The notes beneath the pieces are model-generated. The model saw only the letters and a list, made by a program, of their open reading frames with translations, was not told where the DNA came from and did not search any database. Shown piece after piece: positions 32,090-41,911 of a DNA stretch of 64,000 nt. Location: assembly GCA_002709295.1 (NCBI GenBank), contig PAQL01000031.1, positions 27,315 through 91,314 on the forward strand. Reading direction: 5' to 3'. The position numbers and the translations under genes were made by a program. Every line of letters begins with the position of its first letter. Within the stretch, counting starts at the first letter, position 1. This stretch comes from Phycisphaerae bacterium. Its GTDB lineage: Bacteria > Planctomycetota > Phycisphaerae > Phycisphaerales > SM1A02.

Positions 32090-33034
32090 TCACATGAAAT
32101 CGACGCTGCCGAGGAAGACCTGGCCACGGCGCCGGCAGCAGGAGTACGGCCGCCACAAGGCCCAGGCGTAGTCGCCCTGCTGGGCCTGCACGCGGGTGCG
32201 GCTGTGCGGGAAGACCACGCAACTGTTCGAGAGCGTGGGCGTCAGCTCCTGCCACTTGCCCGTCGAGGCGTCGGTCTCCATCAGCGCGCCGGCCGGCCAG
32301 TAGCCGTCGCGGGCGCTGGCCAGCAGGGGCTGGTACACGTGAATCTGGTTGCGGCGTGTCACTATGTCGCCCGCGCGCTGCGCGACCACGGCGCCGCTCT
32401 TGTGGTCGTCGGCCTGGTGCAGGAAGCCACCGCGGGGATACACGTTGCCCCAGAGGTTCAGGCCGGTGCGCGTACCGATTTCGCGCCGGCCGGGGATGAG
32501 CGCTTCGGGGTAGAACGCTTCCGGGATGTTGTAGCGCCAGGCGATCGTGTCGAGCGTGCTCAGCAGATACGGCATGAAGGCCGTGCCAGCGCCTTCGCAG
32601 GTGTAGCCGGAGGCGCTGGCGAACTGGCTGAACACCATCCCGGCCGGATGGCCGATGACATCGGCGTTCTTGAACTTGGCGAGGTTGTTCTCGTTGTCGT
32701 GATTGGTCGTGCCGTCACCGCCCGCCTTGGCGGTCGGGTTGGGCATGCTCATCGCCCTGACTTCCTGCCACGGGTTTTCTCCGGTGTTCGAGTAGCTCGA
32801 CACCACCGCATCGGGGACGTAGTGGCGCACCTTGACGGAAGTGCGAACCGAGCAGCCGAAGGGCGTGCAGTACAGCCAGTAGCAGATTCCGACCACGCGG
32901 TATTCGAGGCAGTCGGGGGACAGCGCCGACGAGACGATGGTGGCGGTGTCCAGGGCGAACGTCGACGTGGCCGCGCTCAGCAGCAGCGAGGCGGCGGTGG
33001 CGCGCAGGCGCCGGCGTGCCAGCAGGAGGCTCAT
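32090..33034 (-). CDS. ICE conjugation protein, TIGR03756 (TraU-like)
   Basis: A 314-residue secreted protein with signal peptide about 1-27 (LLLSAATSTFA). The mature N-terminus has the TraU-like Cys cluster: CLEYRVVGICYWLYCTPFGC. It ends with DYAWALWRPYSCCRRRGQVFLGSVDF, also Cys-rich. Such proteins are disulfide-rich components of mating-pair formation, matching the DsbA-like gene nearby. It overlaps the TIGR03757 gene by 4 nt. Confidence 0.9.
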   Translation of the reverse strand: MSLLLARRRLRATAASLLLSAATSTFALDTATIVSSALSPDCLEYRVVGICYWLYCTPFGCSVRTSVKVRHYVPDAVVSSYSNTGENPWQEVRAMSMPNPTAKAGGDGTTNHDNENNLAKFKNADVIGHPAGMVFSQFASASGYTCEGAGTAFMPYLLSTLDTIAWRYNIPEAFYPEALIPGRREIGTRTGLNLWGNVYPRGGFLHQADDHKSGAVVAQRAGDIVTRRNQIHVYQPLLASARDGYWPAGALMETDASTGKWQELTPTLSNSCVVFPHSRTRVQAQQGDYAWALWRPYSCCRRRGQVFLGSVDFM

Positions 33035-33480
33035 GGCTGCGCGCTCCGGTAGGCGTTGATGCGCGCGACGGCGCGGGGCACGTCGGGCTCGCCGTAGACC
33101 ACGTAGCGTCGCTCGACCACCACGGCGGGAATCTTGGCGATGCCCAGCCCCCAGGCATCCGCGACACCTTGGTAGGCATGGCCGATGCGGCGCTGCAGGG
33201 CCTCGCCGCCGTCATGCAACCGCTGCCGCACCAGGGCCGCGGCCTGTTGGGGGTCGGCCGGTAGGTGCGCGGCGAGTTCGACCTCGATGCGCGTGGCCTG
33301 GTCCAGCTCGATGATCCGCACGCCGGCCGGGGCCTGCACCGGATGACGGCTGTCGGTGACGACGAGCACATCGGCGGCCGCCGCGATGGGACCGAGCAGC
33401 GCGGCGCACAGTCCAGCGGCCAGCCGGGCGGCCAGGGGGCGCCGCGAGGCGGCAGGAAGGTTGAAGGAATGAGCCGGCAT
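33031..33480 (-). CDS. ICE conjugation protein, TIGR03757 (TrbC/TraW-like)
   Basis: A 149-residue periplasmic protein with a signal peptide near 15-36 (LAAGLCAALLGPIAAAA). The mature part is ADVLVVTDSRHPVQAPAGVRIIELD, and a thioredoxin-like strand IAKIPAVVVERRYVVYG lies near 115, typical of TrbC-type proteins. It heads the 03757-03756-03755 group, with 152 nt of apparently non-coding DNA before the RadC-like gene. Confidence 0.88.
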   Translation of the reverse strand: MPAHSFNLPAASRRPLAARLAAGLCAALLGPIAAAADVLVVTDSRHPVQAPAGVRIIELDQATRIEVELAAHLPADPQQAAALVRQRLHDGGEALQRRIGHAYQGVADAWGLGIAKIPAVVVERRYVVYGEPDVPRAVARINAYRSAQP

Positions 33481-33632
33481 GTCGCGCCTCCGCGGAGTCG
33501 ATGCAGACTCGTAGTCGAGCGCAATGCAGATCAGGGAACGACAAAGAAACCGAAACCGGTCAGCCCCGATTTCCTGCGGACCGGCGAAAAGAAACGGGAG
33601 CCAAGGGCTCCCGTGGTGATGAAACGAGTGCG

Positions 33633-34127
33633 CTACAACAAGCCGGCTTCGGCGAACGAGTACGGGCTGCCCTTGCCGACGATGAAGTGGTCCAGCACCC
33701 GGACATCGACGGTGGCCAGGGCGCTCTTCAGCCGCTCGGTGATCGCACGATCAGCGGCCGATGGCTCGGTGGTCCCCGAGGGGTGCTGATGCGCCAGGAT
33801 CAGCGCCGAAGCGTTGAGCGCCAGCGCACGCTGGACCACCACCCTCGGATACACCGAAGTCTGGTCGACCGTGCCCTTGAACAGCGGCTCAAAGGCGAGC
33901 ACCTGGTGCTGGCTGTCGAGAAACACGACGGCGAAGATTTCGTTCGGCTCCGCGACCAGTTTCAGGCGCAGGTAGTCGCGCACGGCGGCGGGACTGCCCA
34001 GCGCTGGACCGGCCTTGAACACGCGGTTCTCCAGCAGGGTAATGGCCTGCTGGATGATCCAGTCTTCGTGCTGGGCGGCGATTAGGGTGAGCGACTCCGG
34101 GCGGGAGTCGGCGATGACAAGAGACAT
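33633..34127 (-). CDS. RadC-like JAB-domain protein
   Basis: A 164-residue protein with the RadC/JAMM fold. The metal motif ILAHQHPSG lies near 110-118 and downstream Asp in [10 protein letters not shown]. The chromosomal RadC N-terminal HhH part is absent, as in RadC-like proteins of ICEs and islands. Function unresolved; possibly anti-restriction or DNA metabolism during transfer. The start at 34127 (MSLVIADS) is supported by a GGAGG upstream at about 34135-34139 on the minus strand; the longer frame to 34256 is less likely. Confidence 0.88.
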   Translation of the reverse strand: MSLVIADSRPESLTLIAAQHEDWIIQQAITLLENRVFKAGPALGSPAAVRDYLRLKLVAEPNEIFAVVFLDSQHQVLAFEPLFKGTVDQTSVYPRVVVQRALALNASALILAHQHPSGTTEPSAADRAITERLKSALATVDVRVLDHFIVGKGSPYSFAEAGLL

Positions 34128-34322
34128 GGCGAACCTCCAATGGATGAGATCGGAGGGCGCCTGCCCCTGGAGGGCAAACCCTCCTGGGGACGATGGGGAT
34201 GGAACAGGTGACGAGCGGGCATCCACCACCGCGGATGCGGTGGCCGTTCGCGTCAAGGGATGCGATGCGAACGGGTTTCGATCAACGCGGACGAGCCGCG
34301 CCGCAGCCTTGAAGATCGATGG

Positions 34323-35066
34323 CTACCTGGGCATGTCACCGGCAACGCCGGCGGGCATGTCTGGGGAATGGGCGGGTTCGGCTGCGGTCGTGCTGCGGGC
34401 GGCGAGCAGGTCGATGGCCGACAGCAAGGCATCGCCTTCGACGGGGCCGTGCAGCAGGAGGGTCTTGCCGGACTCGCGGTCGCGCAGTTGCAGGGCCGGC
34501 GTGGCCGCGATGCCCTGCTGTGCTGCTTCCACCGCCTGGGCGCGGATGACGGCATCGGGGCGATCGCTGTCGAGACAACCCTGCATGGCTGGCGTGAGGT
34601 CGGGATAGCGCAGGCCCTCCGGCAGGCCGTGGCCGTCGCCGCGGGTGTTCGAGTAGAGCCACGCCACGGCCTGCCAGAACGTGGCATGTCCGCCCGTCTC
34701 GCCCGCGCACTCGACCAGGCGTGCCCCGGCAGTCGCGGCCGGCTCGTGCATGGACAGCGGCAGGTGGTGCCACTGCCAGTTCACCTCGGGATGGGCGTCG
34801 ATCCAGCGCTTGAGCGCGGGGAAGTAGGCCCGGCAGTACGGACACTCCAGGTCGGCGTACCCGACCACCGTGAAGCGCGCATCGGCACGGCCATACAGCC
34901 AGGGCGGGCCGGCCGGTTTCGACGCTTCGGACCCGGCGGCGGCCAGGGACATGGGCTCGGTCGCCGGATGCGGCGCGCGCAGCAGCATCCACGAGGCAAC
35001 CCCAGTCGTCGCCACGATCAGCAGACCGATCCAGGGATGACGGCGGGCGAATGAAGGCATGCGCAT
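34323..35066 (-). CDS. DsbA/DsbC-like periplasmic thiol oxidoreductase
   Basis: A 247-residue membrane-anchored thioredoxin-fold protein. The N-terminal anchor is about 11-29 (WIGLLIVATTGVASWMLL). The active site CPYC in YADLECPYCRAYFPAL is near 75-85, and the cis-Pro loop ATPALQ near 190. It probably forms disulfides in Cys-rich transfer proteins such as the TIGR03756 protein. It lies 13 nt after the VirB4 ATPase gene. Confidence 0.9.
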   Translation of the reverse strand: MRMPSFARRHPWIGLLIVATTGVASWMLLRAPHPATEPMSLAAAGSEASKPAGPPWLYGRADARFTVVGYADLECPYCRAYFPALKRWIDAHPEVNWQWHHLPLSMHEPAATAGARLVECAGETGGHATFWQAVAWLYSNTRGDGHGLPEGLRYPDLTPAMQGCLDSDRPDAVIRAQAVEAAQQGIAATPALQLRDRESGKTLLLHGPVEGDALLSAIDLLAARSTTAAEPAHSPDMPAGVAGDMPR

Positions 35067-35079
35067 CGTGTTGCTCCCG

Positions 35080-37971
35080 TCAGGCCAGCGTGTCCAGCGT
35101 CAGAGGTTCGATGCCCCGCGCGCGGTCGATCTTCTCGGCCACGCGGAAGGCGGCATCCAGCTCGCTGATGCCGTGCTGCTGCATCAACTGGAAGCGTTCG
35201 GCCTTCTCCTCGGGCTCGGTCATCGCCATCGCCAGGTAGAGGCTGGGCGGCACGGCGCGGAACAGCACCTCCATCGACTTGGACAGGATGACGCCCTCGC
35301 TGAACTTGCCGGCCTCCTTGCGCGCCGAGAGCATCAGCGCCTTCTGCGAAGCGTTGAGTTCGCGGAAGCGCGCGATCTTCTCCACTTCATCGGGTGGCAT
35401 CGACAGGCAGATCCACCACTCGATCATGTTGAGCATGGGCTCGGCCGCCTTCGGCAAGTCGTCGAGGTTCTGCGTGGCGAGCCAGAACCAGGCGCCGAGC
35501 TTGCGCCACATCTTGGTGATCTTGACCACGTAGGGCGCGAGCAGCGGGTTCTTCGTGATGATGTGGCCTTCGTCCGTCACGTTGATGATCGGACGGCCCA
35601 GGAACTGGTCGCGCTCGGCGATGTTGTTGACGGTGTTGATGAGCGAGATGTAGGCAATCGAGAGTTGGGCGTTGTAGCCCTCGCGCGCGAAGGTGGCCAG
35701 GTCCACGATGGTGATGTCCGCCTCGGGCCACGGCGTGCCGGACCGGTCGAACATCTCGCCGTCCACGTCCTGGCAGAACATATCCATGGCGTCGGCCATC
35801 TCCAGCAGCCGTGCGCGCCGCATCTCCGGCAGCGTGGCGTCGCGGGCGCGCTCGCGCAGCGCGTCGCGCACATCGCGCGTGAGCACCGTGCGTCTGTCCG
35901 CCACGCAATGCTGGGCCGCATCGAGAATGCACTGGCGGATCAGGCTGCGGTCGGCGCGCGTCATGCGCGCTTCTTCCTTGTCCTCGCCGCCGGTAATCAT
36001 CAGCCGTGCAGTGATCTCCAGCTCGCCGAGCACGTCGCGCTGCTCGTCGCCTTCCACGGCCATGCCGGCATCGGTCTGGTCTTCGTCGAGCGCATCGGCG
36101 TCCAGCGTCTGTACCTGGCTCGGCGTATCGACCAGGCGCCAGGCGTCGGCGAACGGAGCCAGACTGACGCCCGCGCCCGGCGCGAGCTTCACCCGATGCA
36201 CGGTGAGGCCCAGCCGTGCCGCGAAGTCGCCGAACAGGCCGAAGCTGTTGCCCGCCTCGACGATGAACAGGCGCGGCCGGTAGATCGCCGTCACCTGGTT
36301 CAGGATGTTGTTGAGCGTCGCGCTCTTGCCCGAACCCGTGGGGCCGAACAGGAATAGATGCGCGTTCATCTGCCGGTCGAGGCGGTTCAACGGATCGAAG
36401 GTGATCGGGCCGCCGCCGCGGTTGAAGAACGTGATGCCCGGATGCCCCGTGCCCTGACTGCGGCCCCAGACCGGCGCCAGGTTCGCCGCATGTTGCGCGA
36501 ACATGAGCTGGGTGTACCACTGGCGCTTGTCGGCCGCCGGATCGAACACGCACGGCAGCCAGCGTAGATAGCTGTTCAGCGGCGCCACCTCGTCCTCTTC
36601 GCGTACCGGTTGCAGGCCGGCGTTGAGCATCACGTTGACGAGCTGCAGGCCGCGCGCATCGAGCTGGGCCAGGTCGCGGCCGCGCAGGTAGAACGCCAGC
36701 GCGCCACGGTAGAGCTTGTGCGCGCTGCCGATCAGCCCGCGCGCCTGCTGCACGTCCTGCCGGGTCTGCTCCGAGGCCAGGGTCTCGCCGACGGCCTTCC
36801 TGGCGAGGTGGTTGAGGTGCGCCTCCAGCACGTCCTGGGGTGTGGCGACCAGCGTCAGGCACATCACCGTGTCCTCGGGCATCTGGTCGAACAGCGCGTT
36901 CATGGCATCGCCGCCTTTGCGCGTCTCGCCCGTCAGATGGCCCGTCACGGGCGGCGTGCGCAGGCGATCCATCACGATCACCCGATGCGGCATGCCGTCG
37001 AAGAACCACAGGCCGTTGGGCACGTCCGAGCGGGGCTGGCCGAAGAACAGGCGCTGCGCGAAATCGGTGCCGCTGGCGAGTTCGATCTCGCCCTCCTCCC
37101 GCTCTTCCGGGTAGCGGCTCAGCGCATAGAAGCGTTCCCGATCTTCGGCAGTGGCGCCGAGCAAGGTCGGATTCGGGTTGAACCAACGCAGGAGCCAGGC
37201 ATGGATGTCCGCCGCGCCGAGACGCCGGGCTTTCACGCCGGCATTGGCCAGCCCGCCGGCGAGGCGGTCGCAGATCGTGGTCAGCGCCTGCTCGGGCGAC
37301 TGGCCGCGCCGCGAGGTCTGGGCCGCGGACGTGCGGCGGTAGACCACCATGCGCACGCGCCGGACTTGGCCGCGCCACGGCAGGCGCGTCACCGTGGTGT
37401 CCTCGAACAGGCCACCCGGCTTGGCGATGGCCCGCAGGTGATGGGCGAAGAAGCGCAGGTAGAAGTCGCTGAACGCGCTGCCCTGTGCACGCGGCTGCAG
37501 ATAGTTCGCCAGGGAGCGCCGATAGTTGTCCCAGTCGGCCTCGTCCTGGGCGTAGAGCTGCACCACCCAGGGGTTGTCGTCCAACTCGTCGAAGGAATCC
37601 TGCAGGGCGTTCTCCAGCGCATCGCGCGCCTGCCACAGCCAGGCCATCTCGCGGCCCTCGGTGCCGACCGGCGCCAGCTCGAAGAAGGCCGCCACCGACT
37701 GGCCGTCTTCCAGCAACATGCACTTGGTGTCGGGCAGGTACTCGACCCAGGGCAGCAAGTCCGCGAACGACGGCGCGACGCCATAGAGCGCATCGTGGTC
37801 GGCCTGGGTGGCCGGTCTGCGCCGGCCCCGGCCGAGCGCGCTGCCCGGCTCGGCGACACCCTGTGCCGCCAAGGCCGTTACGTGCCGTGCCCAGGCATCA
37901 TCGGTCGTATCCGCGGCGTCAACAGGCGATGCGTCGGGCTTGCGTGACCACGGCAGCGACCAGGCCATCAA
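35080..37971 (-). CDS. Conjugative transfer ATPase, VirB4/TraC (TIGR03744)
   Basis: A 963-residue cytoplasmic ATPase powering pilus assembly and secretion. Walker A is FLFGPTGSGKSATL near 540-550, just after the QMNAHL segment. Walker B/DE is in NVTDEGHIITKNP near 800, followed by the LATQNLDDL motif III. The N-terminal half is the TraC/F-type domain. It overlaps the lipoprotein gene by 4 nt. Length is normal for the PFGI/clc class. Confidence 0.95.
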   Translation of the reverse strand: MMAWSLPWSRKPDASPVDAADTTDDAWARHVTALAAQGVAEPGSALGRGRRRPATQADHDALYGVAPSFADLLPWVEYLPDTKCMLLEDGQSVAAFFELAPVGTEGREMAWLWQARDALENALQDSFDELDDNPWVVQLYAQDEADWDNYRRSLANYLQPRAQGSAFSDFYLRFFAHHLRAIAKPGGLFEDTTVTRLPWRGQVRRVRMVVYRRTSAAQTSRRGQSPEQALTTICDRLAGGLANAGVKARRLGAADIHAWLLRWFNPNPTLLGATAEDRERFYALSRYPEEREEGEIELASGTDFAQRLFFGQPRSDVPNGLWFFDGMPHRVIVMDRLRTPPVTGHLTGETRKGGDAMNALFDQMPEDTVMCLTLVATPQDVLEAHLNHLARKAVGETLASEQTRQDVQQARGLIGSAHKLYRGALAFYLRGRDLAQLDARGLQLVNVMLNAGLQPVREEDEVAPLNSYLRWLPCVFDPAADKRQWYTQLMFAQHAANLAPVWGRSQGTGHPGITFFNRGGGPITFDPLNRLDRQMNAHLFLFGPTGSGKSATLNNILNQVTAIYRPRLFIVEAGNSFGLFGDFAARLGLTVHRVKLAPGAGVSLAPFADAWRLVDTPSQVQTLDADALDEDQTDAGMAVEGDEQRDVLGELEITARLMITGGEDKEEARMTRADRSLIRQCILDAAQHCVADRRTVLTRDVRDALRERARDATLPEMRRARLLEMADAMDMFCQDVDGEMFDRSGTPWPEADITIVDLATFAREGYNAQLSIAYISLINTVNNIAERDQFLGRPIINVTDEGHIITKNPLLAPYVVKITKMWRKLGAWFWLATQNLDDLPKAAEPMLNMIEWWICLSMPPDEVEKIARFRELNASQKALMLSARKEAGKFSEGVILSKSMEVLFRAVPPSLYLAMAMTEPEEKAERFQLMQQHGISELDAAFRVAEKIDRARGIEPLTLDTLA

Positions 37972-38402
37972 TAGTCCTCCACGCGCTCGCCCGGCATCGC
38001 GTACTGCACGCGCTGGTAGAGCGGGAACACCGTGCTGTAGCCGGGCACCGGCACCGGGTCGGTGCCCGCCAGGTGCGGGAACACGTACATCACCAGGTCG
38101 GGATTCGGCAGGCGGTGGAACTGGCGGTGAATCTCGTTCTGCGCGGTACGGGTGTAGCGCGCCTGCATGCCTGGCGCCGCCTGCACATCGGCCTCGGTCA
38201 GCGGCCGGCGCAGGCCCTGGCGCGCATCGAGCAGTTGCCGGGCGGCCTGGCCGCCGCCCGCGCTTCCGCCGGTCTCCTGATGCCAGATGTCGAGCATGGT
38301 GCTGTCGCCGTGCGGCAGCAGCTTCTCCTTGCTGGTAGCGCAGCCGCCGAGCAGGGTGGCCGCCAGCAGCACGGCGGCCGCGTCAATCCAGATCCGATGC
38401 AT
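37968..38402 (-). CDS. T4SS lipoprotein, TIGR03751 family
   Basis: A 144-residue lipoprotein. A signal peptide with lipobox LLGGCATS (Cys about 21) precedes a short helical domain; the C-terminus has NPDLVMYVFPHLAGTDPVPVPGY, the family hallmark. It probably plays a VirB7/TraV-like role stabilising the outer-membrane core. It overlaps the upstream TIGR03752 gene by 20 nt and VirB4 by 4 nt. Confidence 0.9.
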   Translation of the reverse strand: MHRIWIDAAAVLLAATLLGGCATSKEKLLPHGDSTMLDIWHQETGGSAGGGQAARQLLDARQGLRRPLTEADVQAAPGMQARYTRTAQNEIHRQFHRLPNPDLVMYVFPHLAGTDPVPVPGYSTVFPLYQRVQYAMPGERVEDY

Positions 38403-39816
38403 GGGCTTCTCCGGTGCGGTGGTGGACCCGACGCCCCTTGGCGTCGTAGTCGATGTCGAGCGGCTGCTCCAGATGCACGGCCACTTTGGCGCCCGGCTGC
38501 ACGTAGACCGCCGCGAAGGCCTGGCCGTAGAGCTTGTTGACCCAATCGGCCATGTCGCGCACGCCGCCCGCGAGGATGCGGCCCATCGCTTCGTTGCCGC
38601 TGATGCCGACGGTGCCCAGCGAACCGTTGCTGTTGGCGACCACGGCCACGCTACCGTTGTCGGACTTGATGAGCGAGGCCGCGCCGGCGCCGGCCGCGGT
38701 GATGAGCGCCTGGCTGCCCAGGTACTGCTGGGCGTTGCTGCGCCGCTCGCCGCTGACGCAGGGAATGCCGTAGGGGTCGCTGATCCAGCCCAGGCCGCCT
38801 TGGATGCTGGCGCCGTTGTGACCCGCGTTGCCGCCGCTGCTGCCGCCCTTGCTGCTGTCCTCCGGCACCGTGCGGATGGTGCCGTCCTGGAACACGAACG
38901 TGACCGAGCGGATTTGCCCGCGCACGCACGAGAGCGTCCAGTCGCCCGAGGCCGTGCCGCTGACCACGGCACCGGCCACGTCAGGGATGTCGATGCCGTT
39001 GGCCGTGAGGTTGTCCGGGCCGATCAGCACCTTGAACGGGTACGGGTCGTTGACGGTTCCATCGATCGGCACGCGCCCGATCAGCGCCGTCATGGCAATC
39101 GACCCCATGAGCGTCGAGTTCGACGGCACGGTGTAGACCGCCTTCGTGGATGCGCCCACCGCGCGGCTGCCGACGTCGGCGACGGATTCCACTGCGGCCG
39201 ACAGGCTTTTCTGGGCCGGCCCGAAGCTCAGAGGAAAGCTCGGCGCCTTGCTGCCGCTCTTGGCGTCGACCTTGGCGTCGTCGGGCTCGACCCACTGCGT
39301 GCCACCGGCGCCGCGGTTGAAGCGCTGGCCGTCACCCTCTTCGAGCCCCAGTCCGACGGGCAGGTCGGACGGGCCACCCTTGCCGGAAAGGCCGTCCAGT
39401 TGCCGCTGCAGATCCTGCAGCAGCCCCTGGGTCTGCTGCCTGTCGCTGGCCACCTGGGTGCGCTCCTGCTCCAGGCGGTTGCGCTCGCCTTCCAGCGCGC
39501 TCTGGATGCGCTGGTCGATCGCGCTTTCCCGGGCACGCAGGCGCTCGTTCTCGGCCTTGTGCTGCTTGTTGTCGCCGAGCGCGCTCTGCAGCTCGGTGCG
39601 CAACTGCTTCACCTGGGCCACCAGCGTGGCGACGGTATCGCGCGGCGTGTCGCCAGCGATGCCCAGGGCTTTCATCTCCTCGGGCGTGAGCGTACTGGCC
39701 GCGGCCTTGGGGGCGGGCTGGCCGCCGGGGGCGCCGGAGAACAGTTTGACGCCGACGAACACCAGCAGCAGCGCCATCGGGATCAGCAGCCACTTGAGCA
39801 GCGGATTACTTTTCAT
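38383..39816 (-). CDS. T4SS protein TIGR03752 (TraB/VirB10-like)
   Basis: A 477-residue protein with an N-terminal membrane anchor (LLKWLLIPMALLLVFVGVKL, 6-25), a coiled coil (about 70-135) and a Gly-rich beta C-terminal domain with the VYTVPSNSTLMGSIAMTALIG motif near 230. This fits the VirB10/TraB scaffold that spans the envelope. The start at 39816 places the anchor at the N-terminus; it overlaps the TIGR03749 gene by 11 nt. Confidence 0.9.
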   Translation of the reverse strand: MKSNPLLKWLLIPMALLLVFVGVKLFSGAPGGQPAPKAAASTLTPEEMKALGIAGDTPRDTVATLVAQVKQLRTELQSALGDNKQHKAENERLRARESAIDQRIQSALEGERNRLEQERTQVASDRQQTQGLLQDLQRQLDGLSGKGGPSDLPVGLGLEEGDGQRFNRGAGGTQWVEPDDAKVDAKSGSKAPSFPLSFGPAQKSLSAAVESVADVGSRAVGASTKAVYTVPSNSTLMGSIAMTALIGRVPIDGTVNDPYPFKVLIGPDNLTANGIDIPDVAGAVVSGTASGDWTLSCVRGQIRSVTFVFQDGTIRTVPEDSSKGGSSGGNAGHNGASIQGGLGWISDPYGIPCVSGERRSNAQQYLGSQALITAAGAGAASLIKSDNGSVAVVANSNGSLGTVGISGNEAMGRILAGGVRDMADWVNKLYGQAFAAVYVQPGAKVAVHLEQPLDIDYDAKGRRVHHRTGEAHASDLD

Positions 39817-40720
39817 CGCGCGCTCCTCCGGTCGAGCCGGCCGCGGCGGCCGGCGGCAGGTTCGCGGTGGCATCGATCGGGCTCAGCGCCGGCAGCAGCG
39901 ACTCGGCCAGGCCGTGGCCGCGCGTGACCAGGTAGAGCACCGTGGTGTCGGACGGGGTGCCGGCCGGCCCCAGGTTCGGATGCTGGAAGGTCGCCGCCAC
40001 GAAGTTCCCCTGCAGGGCGCGCGGGTCGAGGTCGAGCCAACGCGCCGAGGTGTTGGTGAGGCGCACGGCCGTCACCCACTGGTCTTCCAGGCGCCACGCG
40101 GCCAATGCCCGCGCGTGCACCGGCAGCGTCGGCAGCAAGGTGTCCAGCGCGAGGCCACGGCGCAGGTTCACGCGCCCGATGCCGGCAACCGGCTCGACGG
40201 TGCGCAGCGGCGCGTACAGGTTCTGTGCGGCATGGCGCGTCAGCACGACCGGTACCGGCGTCTCGCGCCGGGGAACGGATTTGTCTGCGGGCGCGTCGGC
40301 CTGCTCGTCCGCGCCGCTTGCCGCACCGCCGCCGTAGCGCTTCGCGGGGGCTTCCGCTTCCACGATGCGCACCGGCTCCAGCGGCGCCTGACCGTCCTTC
40401 GCCGGCTCGGCGGCGATGTCGAGCAGGATCAGCGCGCCGGATTCCACGTCCTGCAGTTGCAGCCGCGTGGGCGGAATCGGCTCGCTCGCCCGCAGGTAGA
40501 TCGCGCCGCCGGCACTCTGCACGCGCAGGTGGTCGCCGACGCTGGCCGGCACGCCGACGCGCACATTGCGGTCGATGAAGACCACGCGCTCCTGACCGAC
40601 CACCAGCGGCACCGGCAGGGGCAGGCGCTCCCAGCGCAGGATTTCCACGGCCTGGCTGGCCGGCACGACACCGAGGATCAGCAGGATGCCGGCCAGGGCC
40701 GACCAGTTAACGGACTTCAT
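39806..40720 (-). CDS. T4SS protein TIGR03749 (TraK/VirB9-like)
   Basis: A 304-residue secreted protein with signal peptide about 1-24 (ALAGILLILGVVPASQA). The mature N-terminus, VEILRWERLPLPVPLVVGQERVVFID, is the family opening. A variable acidic linker lies near 125-150. It ends in a strand-rich domain. It probably forms part of the outer-membrane core with the TIGR03752 and TIGR03751 proteins. Confidence 0.9.
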   Translation of the reverse strand: MKSVNWSALAGILLILGVVPASQAVEILRWERLPLPVPLVVGQERVVFIDRNVRVGVPASVGDHLRVQSAGGAIYLRASEPIPPTRLQLQDVESGALILLDIAAEPAKDGQAPLEPVRIVEAEAPAKRYGGGAASGADEQADAPADKSVPRRETPVPVVLTRHAAQNLYAPLRTVEPVAGIGRVNLRRGLALDTLLPTLPVHARALAAWRLEDQWVTAVRLTNTSARWLDLDPRALQGNFVAATFQHPNLGPAGTPSDTTVLYLVTRGHGLAESLLPALSPIDATANLPPAAAAGSTGGARDEK

Positions 40721-41409
40721 GGGGAGTCTCCCTGCAGGTGGCCGGAGGCGTTGGCGGGCGCGCCGGCCTGGGTCGGCGTCGGCGGCGGTTCGATGCGCTG
40801 GGGTGCGCTGGCGTAGCAGTCCAGCGCCAGGCCGAAGGGGTTGCGCTCGGGGTCGATGTCCAGCCGGACGACCTTGATGGGGTAGCGCACCAGGGCGCGC
40901 TTGACCTGCTCGGAGCCGTAGTATTCGTCCGCGCTCACGTCGAGCGTGACGATCCAATCGCGGTCGGAAACCACCTTGACGCGCGTGGCCGGAGCGTCGC
41001 CATAGCCGCGGCCGGGAATCTCGTAGATGCCGCGCACGCGCTGACGCAGCTCGCCACTGGCGCGCCGGTACTCGTAGTCCTGTTGCAGGAAGGCCCGGCA
41101 GCTCGGCGTCAGGTAGGCCGACAGCGCACGCAGGTTGCGCGGATAGTCCTCTTCGCCGTTCGTGGGCCAGCGCTGCATCTGCTGCCAGATGTAGAACGAG
41201 AAGGCATACACGCTCTCGGGCGGCACGTCCCACCACTTGCGCGTGCTGCCCGAGCGCAGGTCCGGCGGCACATGGATGGTCAGACTCTTCGGCGCACTCC
41301 ACCAGCCGAAGCCGAGCAGCAGCGCCACCACGAACAACGCGCCGGCCCCCAGGCGCAGCGTCTTCAAGTGCGCCTGCAGGTGCGCAACCTCGTTCTTGAA
41401 ACGGCTCAC
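40717..41409 (-). CDS. T4SS protein TIGR03746 (TraE/VirB8-like)
   Basis: A 230-residue protein with an N-terminal membrane segment (GAGALFVVALLLGFGWW, about 21-37) and a periplasmic domain: SLTIHVPPDLRSG, YAFSFYIWQQMQRWP. This layout matches VirB8/TraE inner-membrane assembly factors. The start is a GTG at 41409 (SRFKNEVAHL follows); an ATG 30 codons upstream would add an atypical Arg-rich extension. It overlaps the next gene by 4 nt. Confidence 0.88.
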   Translation of the reverse strand: MSRFKNEVAHLQAHLKTLRLGAGALFVVALLLGFGWWSAPKSLTIHVPPDLRSGSTRKWWDVPPESVYAFSFYIWQQMQRWPTNGEEDYPRNLRALSAYLTPSCRAFLQQDYEYRRASGELRQRVRGIYEIPGRGYGDAPATRVKVVSDRDWIVTLDVSADEYYGSEQVKRALVRYPIKVVRLDIDPERNPFGLALDCYASAPQRIEPPPTPTQAGAPANASGHLQGDSP

Positions 41410-41488
41410 TGAACTACCCTCCTGTCGCTGACGCGACATCCTCCCCGAGGGAGGTTCGCGCGCCCTTCGGGCGGCCGTGCGGGCGCGC

Positions 41489-41899
41489 TCATGGCGCACC
41501 TCGATCGGCGTTGCGCCGGGTCGTCCAATAGCCCGAGCGGGTGATGAGGCGCTGGCCGCCCAGGAGCGCTGCCAGCGCCGGGTGCCGCAATGCCAGCCGC
41601 CACTGGAGCTGCCGGTACAGCCAGGTGTCGGGCCGGCCGCGCTTCTGCGCGCGCAGGAAGCCGCCGCCGACGAAGACGCCCAGCGCGATGCCGGCGACGA
41701 TCAGGGTGGGCACCATGGCGATGGTGTGCGTGAGCCAGGCCAGCGGCAGGCCGAGCGCGAACCCGGCTGCGGCCGACAGGCCGGCGCAGATCCACAACTC
41801 GTCGGCGGTCAGCCCGCGCACGACCACGGGCTGGCGGTTCAGCCGGTGAGGCAGGAAGGTCACCAGCGTGTCGCGCGGGGTCTCCGAAGGGACGGCCAT
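41489..41899 (-). CDS. T4SS protein TIGR03750 (TraL-like)
   Basis: A 136-residue inner-membrane protein. It opens FLPHRLNRQPVVVRGLTADELW, then has two membrane segments (about 37-85, LSAAAGFALGLPLAWL and IVAGIALGVFVGGGFL), then the RPDTWLYRQLQWRLA motif. It is a VirB3/TraL-type partner of the VirB4 ATPase. Confidence 0.9.
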   Translation of the reverse strand: MAVPSETPRDTLVTFLPHRLNRQPVVVRGLTADELWICAGLSAAAGFALGLPLAWLTHTIAMVPTLIVAGIALGVFVGGGFLRAQKRGRPDTWLYRQLQWRLALRHPALAALLGGQRLITRSGYWTTRRNADRGAP

Positions 41900-41911
41900 C
41901 GCTTGCCGCCC